Counted from the stretch's first letter, positions 34,396-45,724 are shown. The stretch is 64,000 bases of DNA from Petaurus breviceps papuanus (GCA_028583685.1 JAMXIF010000077.1:15637145-15701144), one strand, 5' to 3'. Notes: generated by a model not told the origin, from the letters alone. Made by a program: numbers and translations.

Positions 34396-34810
34396 TCTGC
34401 CAGGAAACAATAATAAAATGAGTTGAGATGATTGCAAGTCTGAAAGGCTGCTGAAAATATGAAATGAGGGAAAGGAGCTTTAAAAAAACACTATTTTTTT
34501 GCAAGGCTAACATCACACATTTCTTAACTAGATTTGGAAACTCATAACCATAGTTCCTGAACTGAACACAACAGCTGGATAAGCCCTTGTCTAATAAGTA
34601 CTTTGTACTTGTGTTATTTATGTGAGATTTTACTTTCTCTTTTAAGTTCTTAAAGGCTTTTATGCCCAGATACACACATCTCCTTCAATTTCAGTTGGCA
34701 CATTGAGTCCTGGAGACTAGAACTCAGGACTCAATGCACTTCAGACATGCTTTTCTGTACACACCTTTCCCTTCTGCCTGGAAAACCATTCTTTCTCTGC
34801 TGCCACAGAG
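34396..34810. other. No feature seen
   Basis: Single-copy-looking intron. An open frame of 118 codons on the minus strand (34319-34675) has no recognisable motif. Confidence 0.35.
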
Positions 34811-34814
34811 ACAG

Positions 34815-35000
34815 TCCAATGTAATGAGAGGAAAATGAGACTGAAAGTTAGAAACCTGGGTTCTAGTGATGATTCATCTGATGACTCCCTCCCTGACCTC
34901 AGGCAAATAATTTAACCTCCAATCCTCAGTTTCCTCCTCCATAAAATAAGAAGTTTGGACCATATAATTGCCAACACTCCTTCAAATTTACAATTCTGTG
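34815..35000 (+). mobile_element. MIR3-type SINE
   Basis: GTTAGAAACCTGGGTTCTAG, CCTCAGTTTCCTCCTCCATA and AGAAGTTTGGACCATATAAT. Confidence 0.7.
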
Positions 35001-35179
35001 AAAAATAACCTTTCTTTGTCCATCTGCCTTTTCCCTAATACCTTCCTCCCTTCAGCTACTATCAAAATTCTTTCTTGAATCTTGCAGGTATCATGTGCTT
35101 TAAAGAAAATCTTATCCTTTATAACATAATAATAATTGATGATGGTGAAATTTTTATGTCATTTATATGGAGCTTTAAG

Positions 35180-35375
35180 ATTTGCAAAACATTTTCACTG
35201 CTATCTCATTTGATTCTCACAACCACCCCGTGAGGAAGGAGCTATTATCTCCATTTTACAGATTAGAAAACTGATTCAGAGAGAGGTTAAATCACCTGCC
35301 AGGGTGACACAGTTGGTAAATGTCTGAGGCTGGATTTGAACTCAGGTCTTCCTGACTCTAAGTCCTTTAGCATTT
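35180..35375 (-). mobile_element. THER1/MIR-type SINE
   Basis: TCTCATTTGATTCTCACAAC, CATTTTACAGATTAGAAAAC and GGATTTGAACTCAGGTCTTC. Confidence 0.85.
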
Positions 35376-36059
35376 CGCTAGTGAATCTTTCTCAAAGTCC
35401 TGTACTTTATTGTACCTCGACCACACTTTGTCCACAGCAGCTTCAGAGGAAACAAGAGAATCGTCTTTTATTATTCAAGGCTCAGAAAACATTTCCTTAA
35501 ATCAAAGCTTGAACTTGTTTGGGATGGTGTCCCTGACCATGAGGAACATCAAATCTTCCAGAGAATGACTACTGAGGCATTTTAATCAGAACAGATTGAG
35601 GCTCACAATTTTGCCAAATTCAAAAGCTTTCACTTTGACTATTAGAGATGCATCCTGGAGAAATCTTGGTCTTTTTCTTCCTCCCAATTTAATATCACAC
35701 AACTGGTTTGACGGCTTTGATGTGTGAAAAATTGGCCAATTATCAAAGAGGAAGCAGCTACTTGCATGAGCATTGCTGGAGTTGTCCTCATTTCATCTCA
35801 CCCACTCTCATGAAGGGCTTCTACACTCTAGAGGAAGATCTCTGAATCACCCATAACCAGCAATGATACATCATATTCACATCCTGGGTTTCTGCAAGTC
35901 AATTCAATGCAATTATCTGCCTATTGCCCAAGTACCTTTGCACTGAAAATAGCTCCTAATTCATTGACTTTTTGCCTGCCTTGATCTCAGGAGTTCCTCT
36001 TTCAACTTCATTTTACTGATGGATTTAATAGAGTCTTAAAATGGGTTTCAAATCTCATC
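35376..36059. other. Repeat-poor intron, no feature
   Basis: About 680 bp without a recognisable element. Confidence 0.35.
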
Positions 36060-36180
36060 AATGAATTATTCATTCATTGAACCAATACATTTATAGCACC
36101 TGCTGTGTGTAAGTTACTTTATACTATATAAAACTGGGTAGGATATAACCTTTACCCTATGAGGACTTTGATCTAATAAC
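36060..36180 (-). mobile_element. L2 3' end fragment
   Basis: CATTTATAGCACCTGCTGTG and TACCCTATGAGGACTTTGATC. Confidence 0.45.
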
Positions 36181-36310
36181 CACACCAGCAGACATTATGA
36201 TGCCCATTCTGCAGATGGGGTCAATAGAACTCACAAGTCCATAGGAGAATTTAGAATGCCTACAGAAACAACCTAAATTCATTAACAACACTGTATTCAA
36301 AGACATGGGC

Positions 36311-36475
36311 TTTTACATTTGGTATGTTTTTTTTTCTTTAGATAGTGATGGCTAGATTTTGACTGATTTGCAGTGAACATCATGGCAATGGGAATAGAAG
36401 ACAATTCCTTTGGTGATGGCTCAGACCAATAAATCAACTCCTTATCCAGGAAGCTACCTGGATTAACCTTACTTA
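36311..36475. repeat. Copy A of a local duplication
   Basis: TTTACATTTGGTATG, GATAGTGATGGCTAGATTTT and GTGAACATCATGGCAATGGG recur at 37372-37670 in direct orientation. Confidence 0.85.
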
Positions 36476-36477
36476 CC

Positions 36478-36615
36478 CCAACCCAGACTCTGCCATTGAA
36501 TTACTTATGTGACTCTGGGTATATCACTTCTCTTTTCTGAGACTGTCTCTGCACTTATAAAATAAAATATTTAGAGTAGATTACCTCTAGGGTTCCTTCC
36601 AACTCTATGACCTTT
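36478..36615 (+). mobile_element. MIR3-type SINE with CR1/L3-like tail
   Basis: TATGTGACTCTGGGTATATC and GGTTCCTTCCAACTCTATGA. Confidence 0.65.
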
Positions 36616-36905
36616 ATCCACAAAACCATACTCGCTCAGAATATGCTATTTCCCTTTCCCAAGTAGTATCTTGGGCTTTTATCTTCTGCTTCAAGGAATG
36701 TCACTAGCTACCTCCTTCATCATACCAAGAAATCTAAAACATTTCTTCTTACACAGCACAACAAACCAATCTCCTCAAGAATAACATGTTCATCTTAAAA
36801 GGAGAATTATGCATTATCATCATTAGAAAAGTTTAGCTTGGGTGAAGTAATTTAATATAATGAATACAAAGCCTCTTGAAGCATAAACATCACTGATTCC
36901 ACTCT
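36616..36905. other. No feature seen
   Basis: Intronic spacer inside the local duplication interval. Confidence 0.3.
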
Positions 36906-36909
36906 GAAG

Positions 36910-37335
36910 TTGTTATTCAGTCGTTTTCCAGTCTTTTTGAGTACAATTCTTCATGACATCATCTGGAGTTTTCTTTCTTTTTTTTTTGCTTTTTTTTGAG
37001 GGGGAAAGGCAGGGCAATTGGGGTTAAGTGACCTGTCCAAGGTCACATGGCTAGTAAGTGTTAAGTGTCTGAGGCCACATTTGAACTCAGGTTCTCCTTA
37101 CTCCAGGCCTGGTGCTTTATTCACTGAGCTACCTAGCCACCTCAATTTAGGGTTTTCTTAGCACAGATATTCAAGTGGTTTTGTCATTTCCTTCTCTAGC
37201 TCATTTTATAGATAAGGAAACAACATTAAGTAACTTGCCCAGGGTCATAGAGCTAGAAAGTCTTTGAGGCCAGATTTGAACTCAGGAAGATGAATCTTCC
37301 TAACTCCAGGCCTAGATCTCTGTTCTAGGTGCCCA
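36910..37335 (-). mobile_element. MAR1-type SINE split by WSINE1
   Basis: The left part (36910-36972: GTTATTCAGTCGTTTTCCAG...GGAGTTTTC) and right part (37144-37335: GGTTTTCTTAGCACAGATAT...GAACTCAGGAAGATG) are contiguous in the consensus. Confidence 0.8.
36974..37143 (-). mobile_element. WSINE1-like SINE inserted in MAR1
   Basis: TTTTTTTGCTTTTTTTTGAG, GGGTTAAGTGACCTGTCC and GAGCTACCTAGCCACCTC. GGAGTTTTCTT on the left and AGGGTTTTCTT on the right look like a target duplication. Confidence 0.85.
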
Positions 37336-37371
37336 TTTTTTTTTAAGTAGAACATTCTTTTCATAATATCT

Positions 37372-37670
37372 TTTTACATTTGGTATAGGTTTTTTCTTTA
37401 GATAGTGATGGTTAGATTATGACTGGTTTGCAGTGAACATCATGGCAGTGGGAATAGAAGATAATTCCTTTGGTGGCAGCTCAAACCAGGAGAACAACTC
37501 CTTATCCAAATTGTCAGGCAGCTTTCAGATTTGGGAATTTTTTTTTAAAAAAAAGGTCATGATATCCTGGAATATTTTCTCTTCTGATCCATAGATTGCC
37601 TTTAAAACATTTCAGCATTTCAAAATTCACCTTCTTAAACTACCTGGATTAACCTTACCCCACTCAGACT
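37372..37670. repeat. Copy B of the local duplication
   Basis: Matches copy A over 37372-37505 and again at about 37640-37670 (CTACCTGGATTAACCTTAC). The middle 130 bp or so is absent from copy A. Confidence 0.85.
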
Positions 37671-38080
37671 TTCCCTTTATACTTTGTGCTTTCTCCTTTA
37701 CATTTACTATCTACAACTAGGTCATAAGATCATCAATCACAAATTTTATTTAGTTCATTGCAATCCATTATATTTCTTGTGGTTAATTTAAATATTAGTC
37801 AGATATTGGAGTTACATAGTTTAGACAAGTCCAAGGTTCTCCCCTCTCTTCATGGTTTCACTATATCACAGGAAAAATTTAAAAAAGAACATACCTGGAG
37901 AATTGTAATTCAATGGAGTATATCTTTACTGAGGTTCTAAACTTAGTCCTTAGGGAGAAAATCCCATACAGTAAAACACCATTGAAAATCCCCCCAAATC
38001 CTCCAGTAAGTAAAGTATCTTTAAATGCTTGTAGTTGGAAAGAGATTAGGGTCTCTTTAAAAGACAGTTCTCAATTTCTC
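37671..38080. other. No feature seen
   Basis: AT-rich intron without a recognisable element. Confidence 0.35.
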
Positions 38081-38084
38081 CCCC

Positions 38085-38215
38085 ATTAGATTGTAAACTC
38101 CTTGAAGGTGTTGATTGTTTTTGCCTTTCTTTGCATCTTTAATGCTTAGCATAGTGCTTATCCCATCCTCACCCCCCCAAAAAAAGTAGATATTTAAAAA
38201 TGCCTTTTGACTTAA
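38085..38215 (+). mobile_element. L2 3' end
   Basis: CCCCCATTAGATTGTAAACTC and GCTTAGCATAGTGCTTATCC. Confidence 0.65.
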
Positions 38216-38599
38216 CTTGGAGGTAAATAGATATTATTGTATTTTGCATACTGTGAATTAAGCTGCTAATTAGCAATGAAGAGGAGATCAGGACTCAAAG
38301 GAGGAAACAAAGAAAAAGTAAAGACTTAGCTTGTAGGAAAACTGAAGATTTGGGGGGGGATTCATAGTCGAAGGGCTTCATTTTTATGTGAGATTCTACT
38401 GTATATTAACAAGCTTGCACTTACTCTGGAGCATTCACTCATTGAATGGTATGGTAACTGTCAGTTTTTATTTTTATATTTTTAGGAGTTGGTTTCTCAG
38501 CTAAAGATGGAAAGTGACTGCCTGCAAGGATTCATACAATGAAAAATGTCTGTCTTTGAGGTTTCCATTAGAAAGACAAGTTGGTCATGTTGAATACCA

Positions 38600-39110
38600 G
38601 TATTGGAAAGATTAGTTATCCCAAATTGTTTTTGTTTTGAGTTCCAAATTCTCTCCTTCCCTCCAGTTCCCCCACTACCCAATGAGAAAGCAACCAATAT
38701 GGTGATATTCTTTACACATGTGAGGTCAAACATATTTCCATATTAGCCATGTTGCAAAAAAAGGCAAGAAAATAAACATACTTGAGCCTACACTCAGAGT
38801 TCATCAGTTCTCTATAGGTAGATGGCATGTTGGGAATCACTGTGTTAATCAGAGTAGTATTTCCCAGTTGCCAATTAGTAAAATATTGCTGCTAACTGTA
38901 CAAAGTTCTCCTGGTTCTGTTCATTTTACTTTGCATCAGTTAATATAAATCTACATAGATACTTCTGCAAACATTTTGCTCATTATTTCTTATAGCACAA
39001 TAGTACTCCATCACAATAATATACAATAACTTGTTCAACAAGTCCCTGATTGATAGACATTCCTTCAATTTCCAATTCTTTGCCACCATGTAAAGCAACT
39101 GTTACTTTTG
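38600..39110 (-). mobile_element. L1 3' end with 3' UTR tail
   Basis: On the plus strand, GAGTTCCAAATTCTCTCCTT (complement of the L1 tail), CATATTTCCATATTAGCCATG, TTCTCCTGGTTCTGTTCATT and CAATTTCCAATTCTTTGCCA occur in order. Confidence 0.85.
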
Positions 39111-39424
39111 AAATTTCTAATTTTCTTTCTTTTATTTTGCCAACTGCAGGAAGAAGAAGAAAATTTATATGGTTGAATTCATGTAAGTTAATTGCTTCTA
39201 TGATGCAATCCCTCTGTACACATTGCCTGGAAAATACAATAGATAAGAACAAAATAAAGGACTATGAGAGGTCTGCGATGAAGTATTTTTTCAGTCAGCA
39301 AAAATTTAATGAAGAAGGCATGGCATTTCTTATGGCTTTGAAGAATGACAGAAGTTCAATAAATAAACTGGGAAAATAAAAACAGTAAGCAGAGAGAACA
39401 GAAAGAGCAAAGACAAAGAGAAGG

Positions 39425-39675
39425 GTAAATTTAGGCAGGTAAGTGGCCCAGTGGATAGAGTGCCAGACCTGGAGTCCGGAAGACCTGATTTCAAATCGAA
39501 CCTCAGATACTTTCTGTGTGACCCCTGGGCAAGTCATTTAGCCTCTGTTTGCCTTAATACACTGGAGAAGGAAATGACAAACCACTCCAGTATCTTTTCC
39601 AAGAAAACCCCATGGATAGTATGGTTCATGGGGGTCACAAAGAGTCAGACATGAATGAACAGGAACAACAAAACT
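39425..39675 (+). mobile_element. MAR1-type SINE with BovB-like tail
   Basis: GGCCCAGTGGATAGAGTGCC, AAACCACTCCAGTATCTTTT and GTCACAAAGAGTCAGACATG. Confidence 0.85.
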
Positions 39676-39739
39676 TAGGAAATATGTGAAGGGCTTGACT
39701 GGAACTTAGAATGACTATAACTAGAACCTAGCATAAAAC

Positions 39740-39980
39740 ATCAAATCCTGCCTTCTTAAGAGGCTATTCCTTGTCCATTTATCCCACTGCTAGTGTCTTC
39801 CCTTGAAGACTACCACTCATTTTACACTTATGTACACTTTATGTAGAGTTGTTTGTATTCAGTCTTCCCAAATAAAACATGAACTCCTTGAGGACAAGGA
39901 CCTTCTTTTGGCTTTTCCTTGTATTCCTCAGCATGTAGGACAGTGTCTGGCATGTAATAAATGCTTGCTGATAACAATGG
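39740..39980 (+). mobile_element. L2 3' end
   Basis: GAACTCCTTGAGGACAAGGA, AGTGTCTGGCATGTAATAAAT. Confidence 0.75.
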
Positions 39981-39984
39981 GTCA

Positions 39985-40365
39985 GAACCAAATTATGGAG
40001 GACCTTGAATGCCAAGAAAAGGAATTTGAATTCTACATTCTAGGAGATAGGGAACCAATTATGCTTATATACATGAGGAAAATCTGGCAGTGGAGGAAAG
40101 AACGAATTGGAGGAGGCAGAGAGACAGAGGAAGACTCCTTGAGGGGGTAGGTGGGCATAATGAAATCCTTTATTAGGCTGATGGCAGTGGGAAAAGAGAG
40201 TAGAAGAAGAATGAGAGATATGGAGGTTGAATGGAAGAATTTAATAACTGTATGTTAGAGAGGAAGGAAAGAGTAATCAATCAGTAATCATTAAGTGCCT
40301 ACTATGTGCTAGGTGCTGGGAACACAAAGATAAAAATGGAGTTCTTGATCCTTCTTATGCCTACA
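39985..40365 (-). mobile_element. L2 LINE, head-to-head with the copy on its left
   Basis: GGAGGACCTTGAATGCCAAG and GAGATAGGGAACCAATTATG are the complement of interior L2; TAAGTGCCTACTATGTGCTAG is the complement of its 3' end. The two parts are not in consensus order, so it is more likely two fragments. Confidence 0.55.
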
Positions 40366-40844
40366 CTGTTGTTGTTGTTGATGACATTTTTAGTTCTCTG
40401 AGTCTTCCTGTTCCAGTTAAAGTTATAGCTGTGTCTTCCCTAAAGGTATAAGATCAAACTTGTTTTCCATCCACTGACAAGTTCCTTCTCCTTCCCTGTA
40501 GACCTCTACCTCTACTTTTCAGTAGAAGCTGAATTTGTAGAATGCTCTCCCCATGGCATGCTCCCAAACTGGGAATTTGACCCAGAAAGTTATTTTTTAA
40601 AGCTTATCTAGTAGGCAGTCATGTCTCACAAGTTTGGGAGGGGAGAGGTCTATAAATTATTTAACTTGGGAGGCCTGGCAAAATTAATGCCTACATGTTA
40701 TAGGTGCTTTATAGACACTAGAGAACCTCCATATAATTAGAAGATATTGATATTGATAAGATATTGAAGATATAACAAATATTAAAATGATTGGAGATAA
40801 ATGAGCCTGTTCTAGTGAAAAAAGAAAACAAAACCTGTGACTGG

Positions 40845-40990
40845 GGGTCCCTTAGTTTGGGAGTCCTGGCTCTTACACTTACTGGCTTTGTGGCCTTTCA
40901 ACCTCTCTAGAACTCAGTTTATTCATTTCCATATTGGTGAGTTTGGACCAGATGATCACTAAGGTCCATTTCATTTAAACATATTCTATG
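40845..40990 (+). mobile_element. MIR3-type SINE
   Basis: TGGCTCTTACACTTACTGGC and GACCAGATGATCACTAAGG. Confidence 0.65.
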
Positions 40991-40994
40991 AAAT

Positions 40995-42430
40995 CAAAGT
41001 GCCAAGGCTAGAGGAGAAAGGTGTCCTCACAGCATCCCAGAGAACAGAATCTATACCTCCATCATCCTGTTTGCCAGGGATGAGAGAAGTCATTTGAGGA
41101 TTCATTCTGCCATCAGTTGAATGTCATGTTGGGACCCATCCAATACAAGAGAATGTCCCACTAGTGCCCGCTGCAGAAGTTAAATTCCCTTGTTACCCAG
41201 CTTCAACCCAGATTTTTACACCCGGAGCTCAGAATAATAACATATCAAAGGTTGCGGCAGAGGTCAGACAGGGACAGATAAAAACTGTGCTGCACTCAGT
41301 GGAACCATAGGGTGGGAGACGAGAGGATAATTGATAATAATAATTTTAAAAAACAGACACTTCATAATTCTTCAGATAAACAAAATGAGAAGGAAATACT
41401 AATTGACATAGTTTTAAGAGATTTTTTTAAAGCAGTGCCAGATGAAATAGAAAGACCTTTATAGCACATCAGCCTGTAAAATGTAAAAGATAAAAGAAGG
41501 AAACAGGAAAGTGTTTGCAAAAATGGGAAAAAAAACATCAATACACATTTCTCTTAATGATAGAAAAATTGCTCCCAGCTTCCACATTAAGCCACAATTT
41601 CCCTTTCAGTTTATCTATTTAAAAAAAAGAGAGAGAGAGGGCTCTGCTTTTAACTTCCAATTTATTTTCCCCTCAAGTCAACAACAGGAAATCCCAGGGG
41701 TTATATGAATATGTTTAAAATGACCTGGATGTTCTGGACATCAGGGATTTGGAAGCAAAGTCTAAAGCTCTGGTCACTTGTTTCCCAGACAGCCCCAGCA
41801 GATGAGGAGGTAGGCTTGTTTGTTATCCCAAGGACCCCAGGGTGACCTAACCTCAACCTTGTCCTAAAAGGTCAATGAGTCAAAGCTCCTGCTGACCAAA
41901 GTATCTCTCTGATGGAATATCACTTAGAATCAACTGCCATGAGGAAAATCTCAAGAAACTACATTTTTTTAATGGAACATCTTGCACTTTCTGAGCTTCC
42001 TGGATTCCCATAGCCTCATCATGGAACAGATGTTCTACACCAGACAAGTGTTAAAATGTGGTCCTTGGCTCAAAGCCGGTGCACAGAATTCAGTTGTTAA
42101 TGCACATATGTATAGGAAAGCCCTTGATATTTGACAAGTCCTTTCATGTGACTGTGGTTGAACAGCTTTATAACTTATGAAGGTTCAAGCATGATGATCA
42201 ACCTAGATGGGTTTAAATGATAACGAGTTGGGTTAAGAAAAGCATGGAGAAAAAGGATGAGGAGAAAAAAATGGAGCATTGGTGAATGCATGAGAGAAGA
42301 CTTTATTCCCCTCATTTGCTAGTTAGACAATCTATAATATTTGCAACATTCCATACCTAACTCTCTTAGTGTGCCTAACTCTCTTGAGACATTACTATTT
42401 CTCTAATTTCTTTTGAATCCAGAGTGCAGA
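40995..42430. other. Repeat-poor island
   Basis: About 1.4 kb without a nameable transposon, apart from a short (AG)n run at about 41629-41640. It is a candidate for conserved noncoding DNA; I see no decisive motif. Confidence 0.3.
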
Positions 42431-42434
42431 GTTG

Positions 42435-42500
42435 AGGAGGGGGTGAGGCAGTGGGAAAAGCACTGAACTGAGGGTCAAGAGACCTGGATTTTAAATTTCT
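42435..42500 (+). mobile_element. MIR fragment, cut by the SINE/microsatellite block
   Basis: AGGCAGTGGGAAAAGCACTG and GGTCAAGAGACCTGGATTTT. Confidence 0.5.
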
Positions 42501-42507
42501 TCACCCC

Positions 42508-42687
42508 CCCCCTCTCCCTCCTTCTCTCTCTCTCACTCTATCTCTCCCTCCTTCTCTCTCTCTCTCTCCCTCCCTCCCTCTCTCTCTNNNNNNNNNNNNN
42601 NNNNNNNNNNNNNNNNNNNNNNNNNNNNNNNNNNNNNNNNNNNNNNNNNNNNNNNNNNNNNNNNNNNNNNNNNNNNNNNNNNNNNNN

Positions 42688-42724
<37 letters not shown>

Positions 42725-42725
42725 G
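42508..42725. repeat. (CT)n microsatellite containing a 100-N assembly gap
   Basis: CT/CCCT units flank exactly 100 Ns (42588-42687). The block sits at the 3' tail side of the adjacent SINE, a usual origin for such repeats. The round gap size suggests a placeholder, so true length is unknown. Confidence 0.95.
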
Positions 42726-42873
42726 CAATCGGGGTTAAGTGACTTGCTCAAGGTTACACGGCCAGTTATTATTTCTGGGTGTGGTGCTGAGTGTCTGAGC
42801 CCAGATTCGATCCCCAGGTCGTCCCGACACTGGAGCCGGTGCTCTCACTCGCTGAGCCGCCTGGCCGCCCCTC
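42722..42873 (-). mobile_element. Young tRNA-type SINE (same subfamily as 26021-26167)
   Basis: On the complement it reads GGCGGCCAGGCGGCTCAGCG, CCAGTGTCGGGACGACCTGG, B box GGATCGAATC (42813-42804) and CAGCACCACACCCAGAAATA. Confidence 0.85.
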
Positions 42874-43240
42874 ACCCCATCTCTTGACCTTAGTGCCCTT
42901 TCTAGAGAATAAAGAGGTATGTATGTGCTGTACTCTGGGAGGGAATAAAATGAGGTGGAGGCAGCCACTAAGCCAGGGTTGGGAGTGTGTCAGCGTTGGA
43001 GTGGCCTATGCTAATGTTCCTCTTTGGGTCCAGCAGCCCAGCTGGAGATGAGGCTGAGGAATGAGTTGGGGACAACCTGGGTTTCATGAGTCCAGATGAG
43101 GGGAGGCTGCATAAGGGGGATGGAGCAGCTGTGGTAACCAGCCTTGCCTCTTATCCTTCCTCACAGAAGCCTGATGACCCCTCCTTCATCCCCCACCCAC
43201 CTTTGTGACCCCTGGGATCTTCAGGCTCCACCTGCGTAGA
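42874..43240. other. No feature recognised
   Basis: G-rich intron without a known repeat. Confidence 0.35.
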
Positions 43241-43244
43241 ACAG

Positions 43245-43478
43245 CTAGGTGGTGAAGTAGATAGAACACTGGTCTTAGAGTCAGGAGAACCTGAATTCAA
43301 ATTTGCTTCATATAGTTACTAATTGTGTGACCCTGGGCAAGTCACTTAACCCTGTTTGCCTCACTTTCTTCATCTGTAAAATGAGCTGGAGAAGGAAATG
43401 ACAAACCACTCCAGTACCTTTGCCAAGAAAACCCCCAGTATGACCACAAAGTATTAGACATGACTGAAACAACTGTTT
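43245..43478 (+). mobile_element. MAR1-type SINE, first of a tandem pair
   Basis: AGGTGGTGAAGTAGATAGAA, CAAACCACTCCAGTACCTTT and TATTAGACATGACTGAAAC. Confidence 0.9.
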
Positions 43479-43735
43479 AGGCAGCTAGGTGACTCATTGG
43501 ATAGTGTGGCAGGCCTGAAGTTAGGAGAACCTGAGTTCCAATCTGATCCCAGATACTTACTAGCCCTGTGACTCTGAGCAAGTCATTTAATCCTGTTTGC
43601 CTCAACTTCCTCATCTATAAAAGACTTGGAGAAGGAATGGCAAACCACTCCACTATCTTTGCCAAAAAAACTACAAATGAAGTCACAGAGTTGGACATGA
43701 CTGAAATGTCTTAGAAACAACAGCAACAAAATGGG
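43479..43735 (+). mobile_element. MAR1-type SINE, second of a tandem pair
   Basis: GGCAGCTAGGTGACTCATTG, CAAACCACTCCACTATCTTT and GAGTTGGACATGACTGAAAT. Confidence 0.9.
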
Positions 43736-43944
43736 CCTGACAACACACTCTCTGAGACCCAGCCCATATCTGGAGAGTTTCAATTTCAAGTTGACTGAAA
43801 GTAATGATTTTTTTTGGCTACAGCAAATTTAATAGTCTACTAAGCTTATAGAAGGGTCGAAATCTTTACTGGTGGTGGAGGGAGTACACACATCATTTGC
43901 ATGGGAGATTCCTGGAGAATTAAGATATTAAAACAATCTTATAG

Positions 43945-44130
43945 TCAGGGATGTACTGGTAAATGTTTAAAAACCAACTCTCCAAAAAAAATGACACACT
44001 TTTAATCTCTATTATTCACATTTCTCCATCATTTTCTTAAGACAATCAACACAAGAAATCAAACCCTGATTTGTATCATCTTCCATCATTTGTATTATTT
44101 CACTAAAAATGTGGGCATCATCCCAGCACA
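43945..44130. repeat. Unnamed dispersed repeat, copy 1 of 3
   Basis: ACTGGTAAATGTTTAAAAACC, TTTTCTTAAGACAATCAAC, AAACCCTGATTTGTATCATC and CACTAAAAATGTGGGC are shared with 49225-49445 and 51850-52030. Confidence 0.7.
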
Positions 44131-44439
44131 CCCTTCCTTAGACTTCAAGCCTGTTGGACTCCCAATCTGAAATAAATTTTTTTTCCATCATACCAATGGG
44201 GGAAAGGCAAGGCAGAAGAGGCTATGGAAAGTCTTACTTCTTCATCCCTTCCACAATTGTCCATAAGGAACATTCGCTTTTCAGTATTTATTCATTTGTA
44301 ATGTTAAGTGCTGATAAAAAAGAGAAATAAGAGTGGTCTTCTGTAATAGTAATGAAATTTGAAGTTCCTTTTGTATTGCTAAGCTGAGACATACTTAGCA
44401 CTTAGAAATTAATCAAGCCTCTGTTAAAGAAACAGAAGG

Positions 44440-45490
44440 TATGAACCCCTGTTGCTGACATAACAGGAAGGGGTTGGCTGAAATAGGAAGGAGCTAATGC
44501 CTTATTAGCTAGGTATTATATACATATATACATATGTATATAAGGAGAAGTCCTTGCTGGGTCAGACAGATCTTCTTGGAACAAGCTTCCTGGAGGTAGA
44601 AGTTGCTGCCGCCAGGGAGACTAAAGAGGAAAGACCCCTAGGCTGGAGAGAATGATTTTGATTTTGAAAAGGTGGATGGAGTGATTTTGATTCTGAGAGC
44701 CAGCTGAAACTTCTACTGAGGATATCCAAGGGCCAGTCAGAGCTGAGGGTCAGCTGGAGCTGCAACAGACTGAGGAAGCATGTCTGTGGTGCTGGTACTT
44801 TGCATGAACCTGTTGGTGGCTTTGTTAAGCCTTGACTTCCCATGAACAGGGACTTTGAAGGATTTAAGGTGGACTGGATGCTGTGAGCTTCTGTGTGGTA
44901 CAGGAAGTACTTGGAGAGCTAGACAAGGACCTGGGAGCTGTCTGTCTTTGAATCGAGGTGACAGTTTGGTGAATCCAGGTAGGATCTGGGACCATGGAAG
45001 GGGATCTGAGAGACCACCCTGAGTTAAGCTGAAAGAAGACTTTACTTGGATACTGTGTACTGACTTAGAAATAGTAATTTACTAGTGACCTAGGGGTGGA
45101 GGGCCTGTGTATTTTCTGATGATTGAATAAGTGAATGATGACTGAATAAGTGACTGATTAAGTTAACTTAGTGTGCCCCATGAGTGGAGAACTTTGACTG
45201 TTGTACATTGTTTCCCTTAAGGAGGCAAACCTCCTTAAGGATGATTGAATAATTGAGTTGATTGAATGATTGATTGACTAAATGATTATACTTTGTTGAA
45301 AACTTTGTGACCACTGTGGTGAAAACTATGTGGCCATTTTAGTGATAAAGCTGTTGTGAATGCTCTTTTTTTTAATTTTCTGTGATAAGTTGTAACGTGA
45401 ATGCTGTACCTTGATTTTCTGTGAATGTTTTGCTTTGACTGATTATTGAATAAATAGTGTTATTTTAATAAATAATGCTTATACTATGTA
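44440..45490 (+). mobile_element. Solo-LTR-like fossil
   Basis: About 1 kb with a TATATAAGG box (about 44537), a G-rich middle, a run of TGATTGAA-type units (about 45110-45290), and two AATAAA polyadenylation signals near the right end (about 45449-45472). This is LTR-like architecture. No coding interior or partner LTR was recognised, so the family is unknown. Confidence 0.4.
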
Positions 45491-45724
45491 ATCAGAACCT
45501 TGAAAACTGTTCATAGCATCCATCCTTTGGAAAGCTGCTAGTGCATGGCTTTACATCTCCCCTCCCCCCCCCCATTTAAATTATGTGTTGTTTCAAAGAA
45601 AACCTTCCCTGGCCCATCATAGTACAGTTAGGGTTTGAAGCCAAATTATGGCATGCAAACAGCTTCTTTCCTTTAAGTACGGAGTACCTGTGCTCCCTAA
45701 ATCACCTAGAATGTTAGACACTTG

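Noticed and set aside
34319-34675. 118-codon frame, minus strand (same strand as RGS5)
   Set aside because: Overlaps the L2 3' end and shows no domain or exon boundaries.
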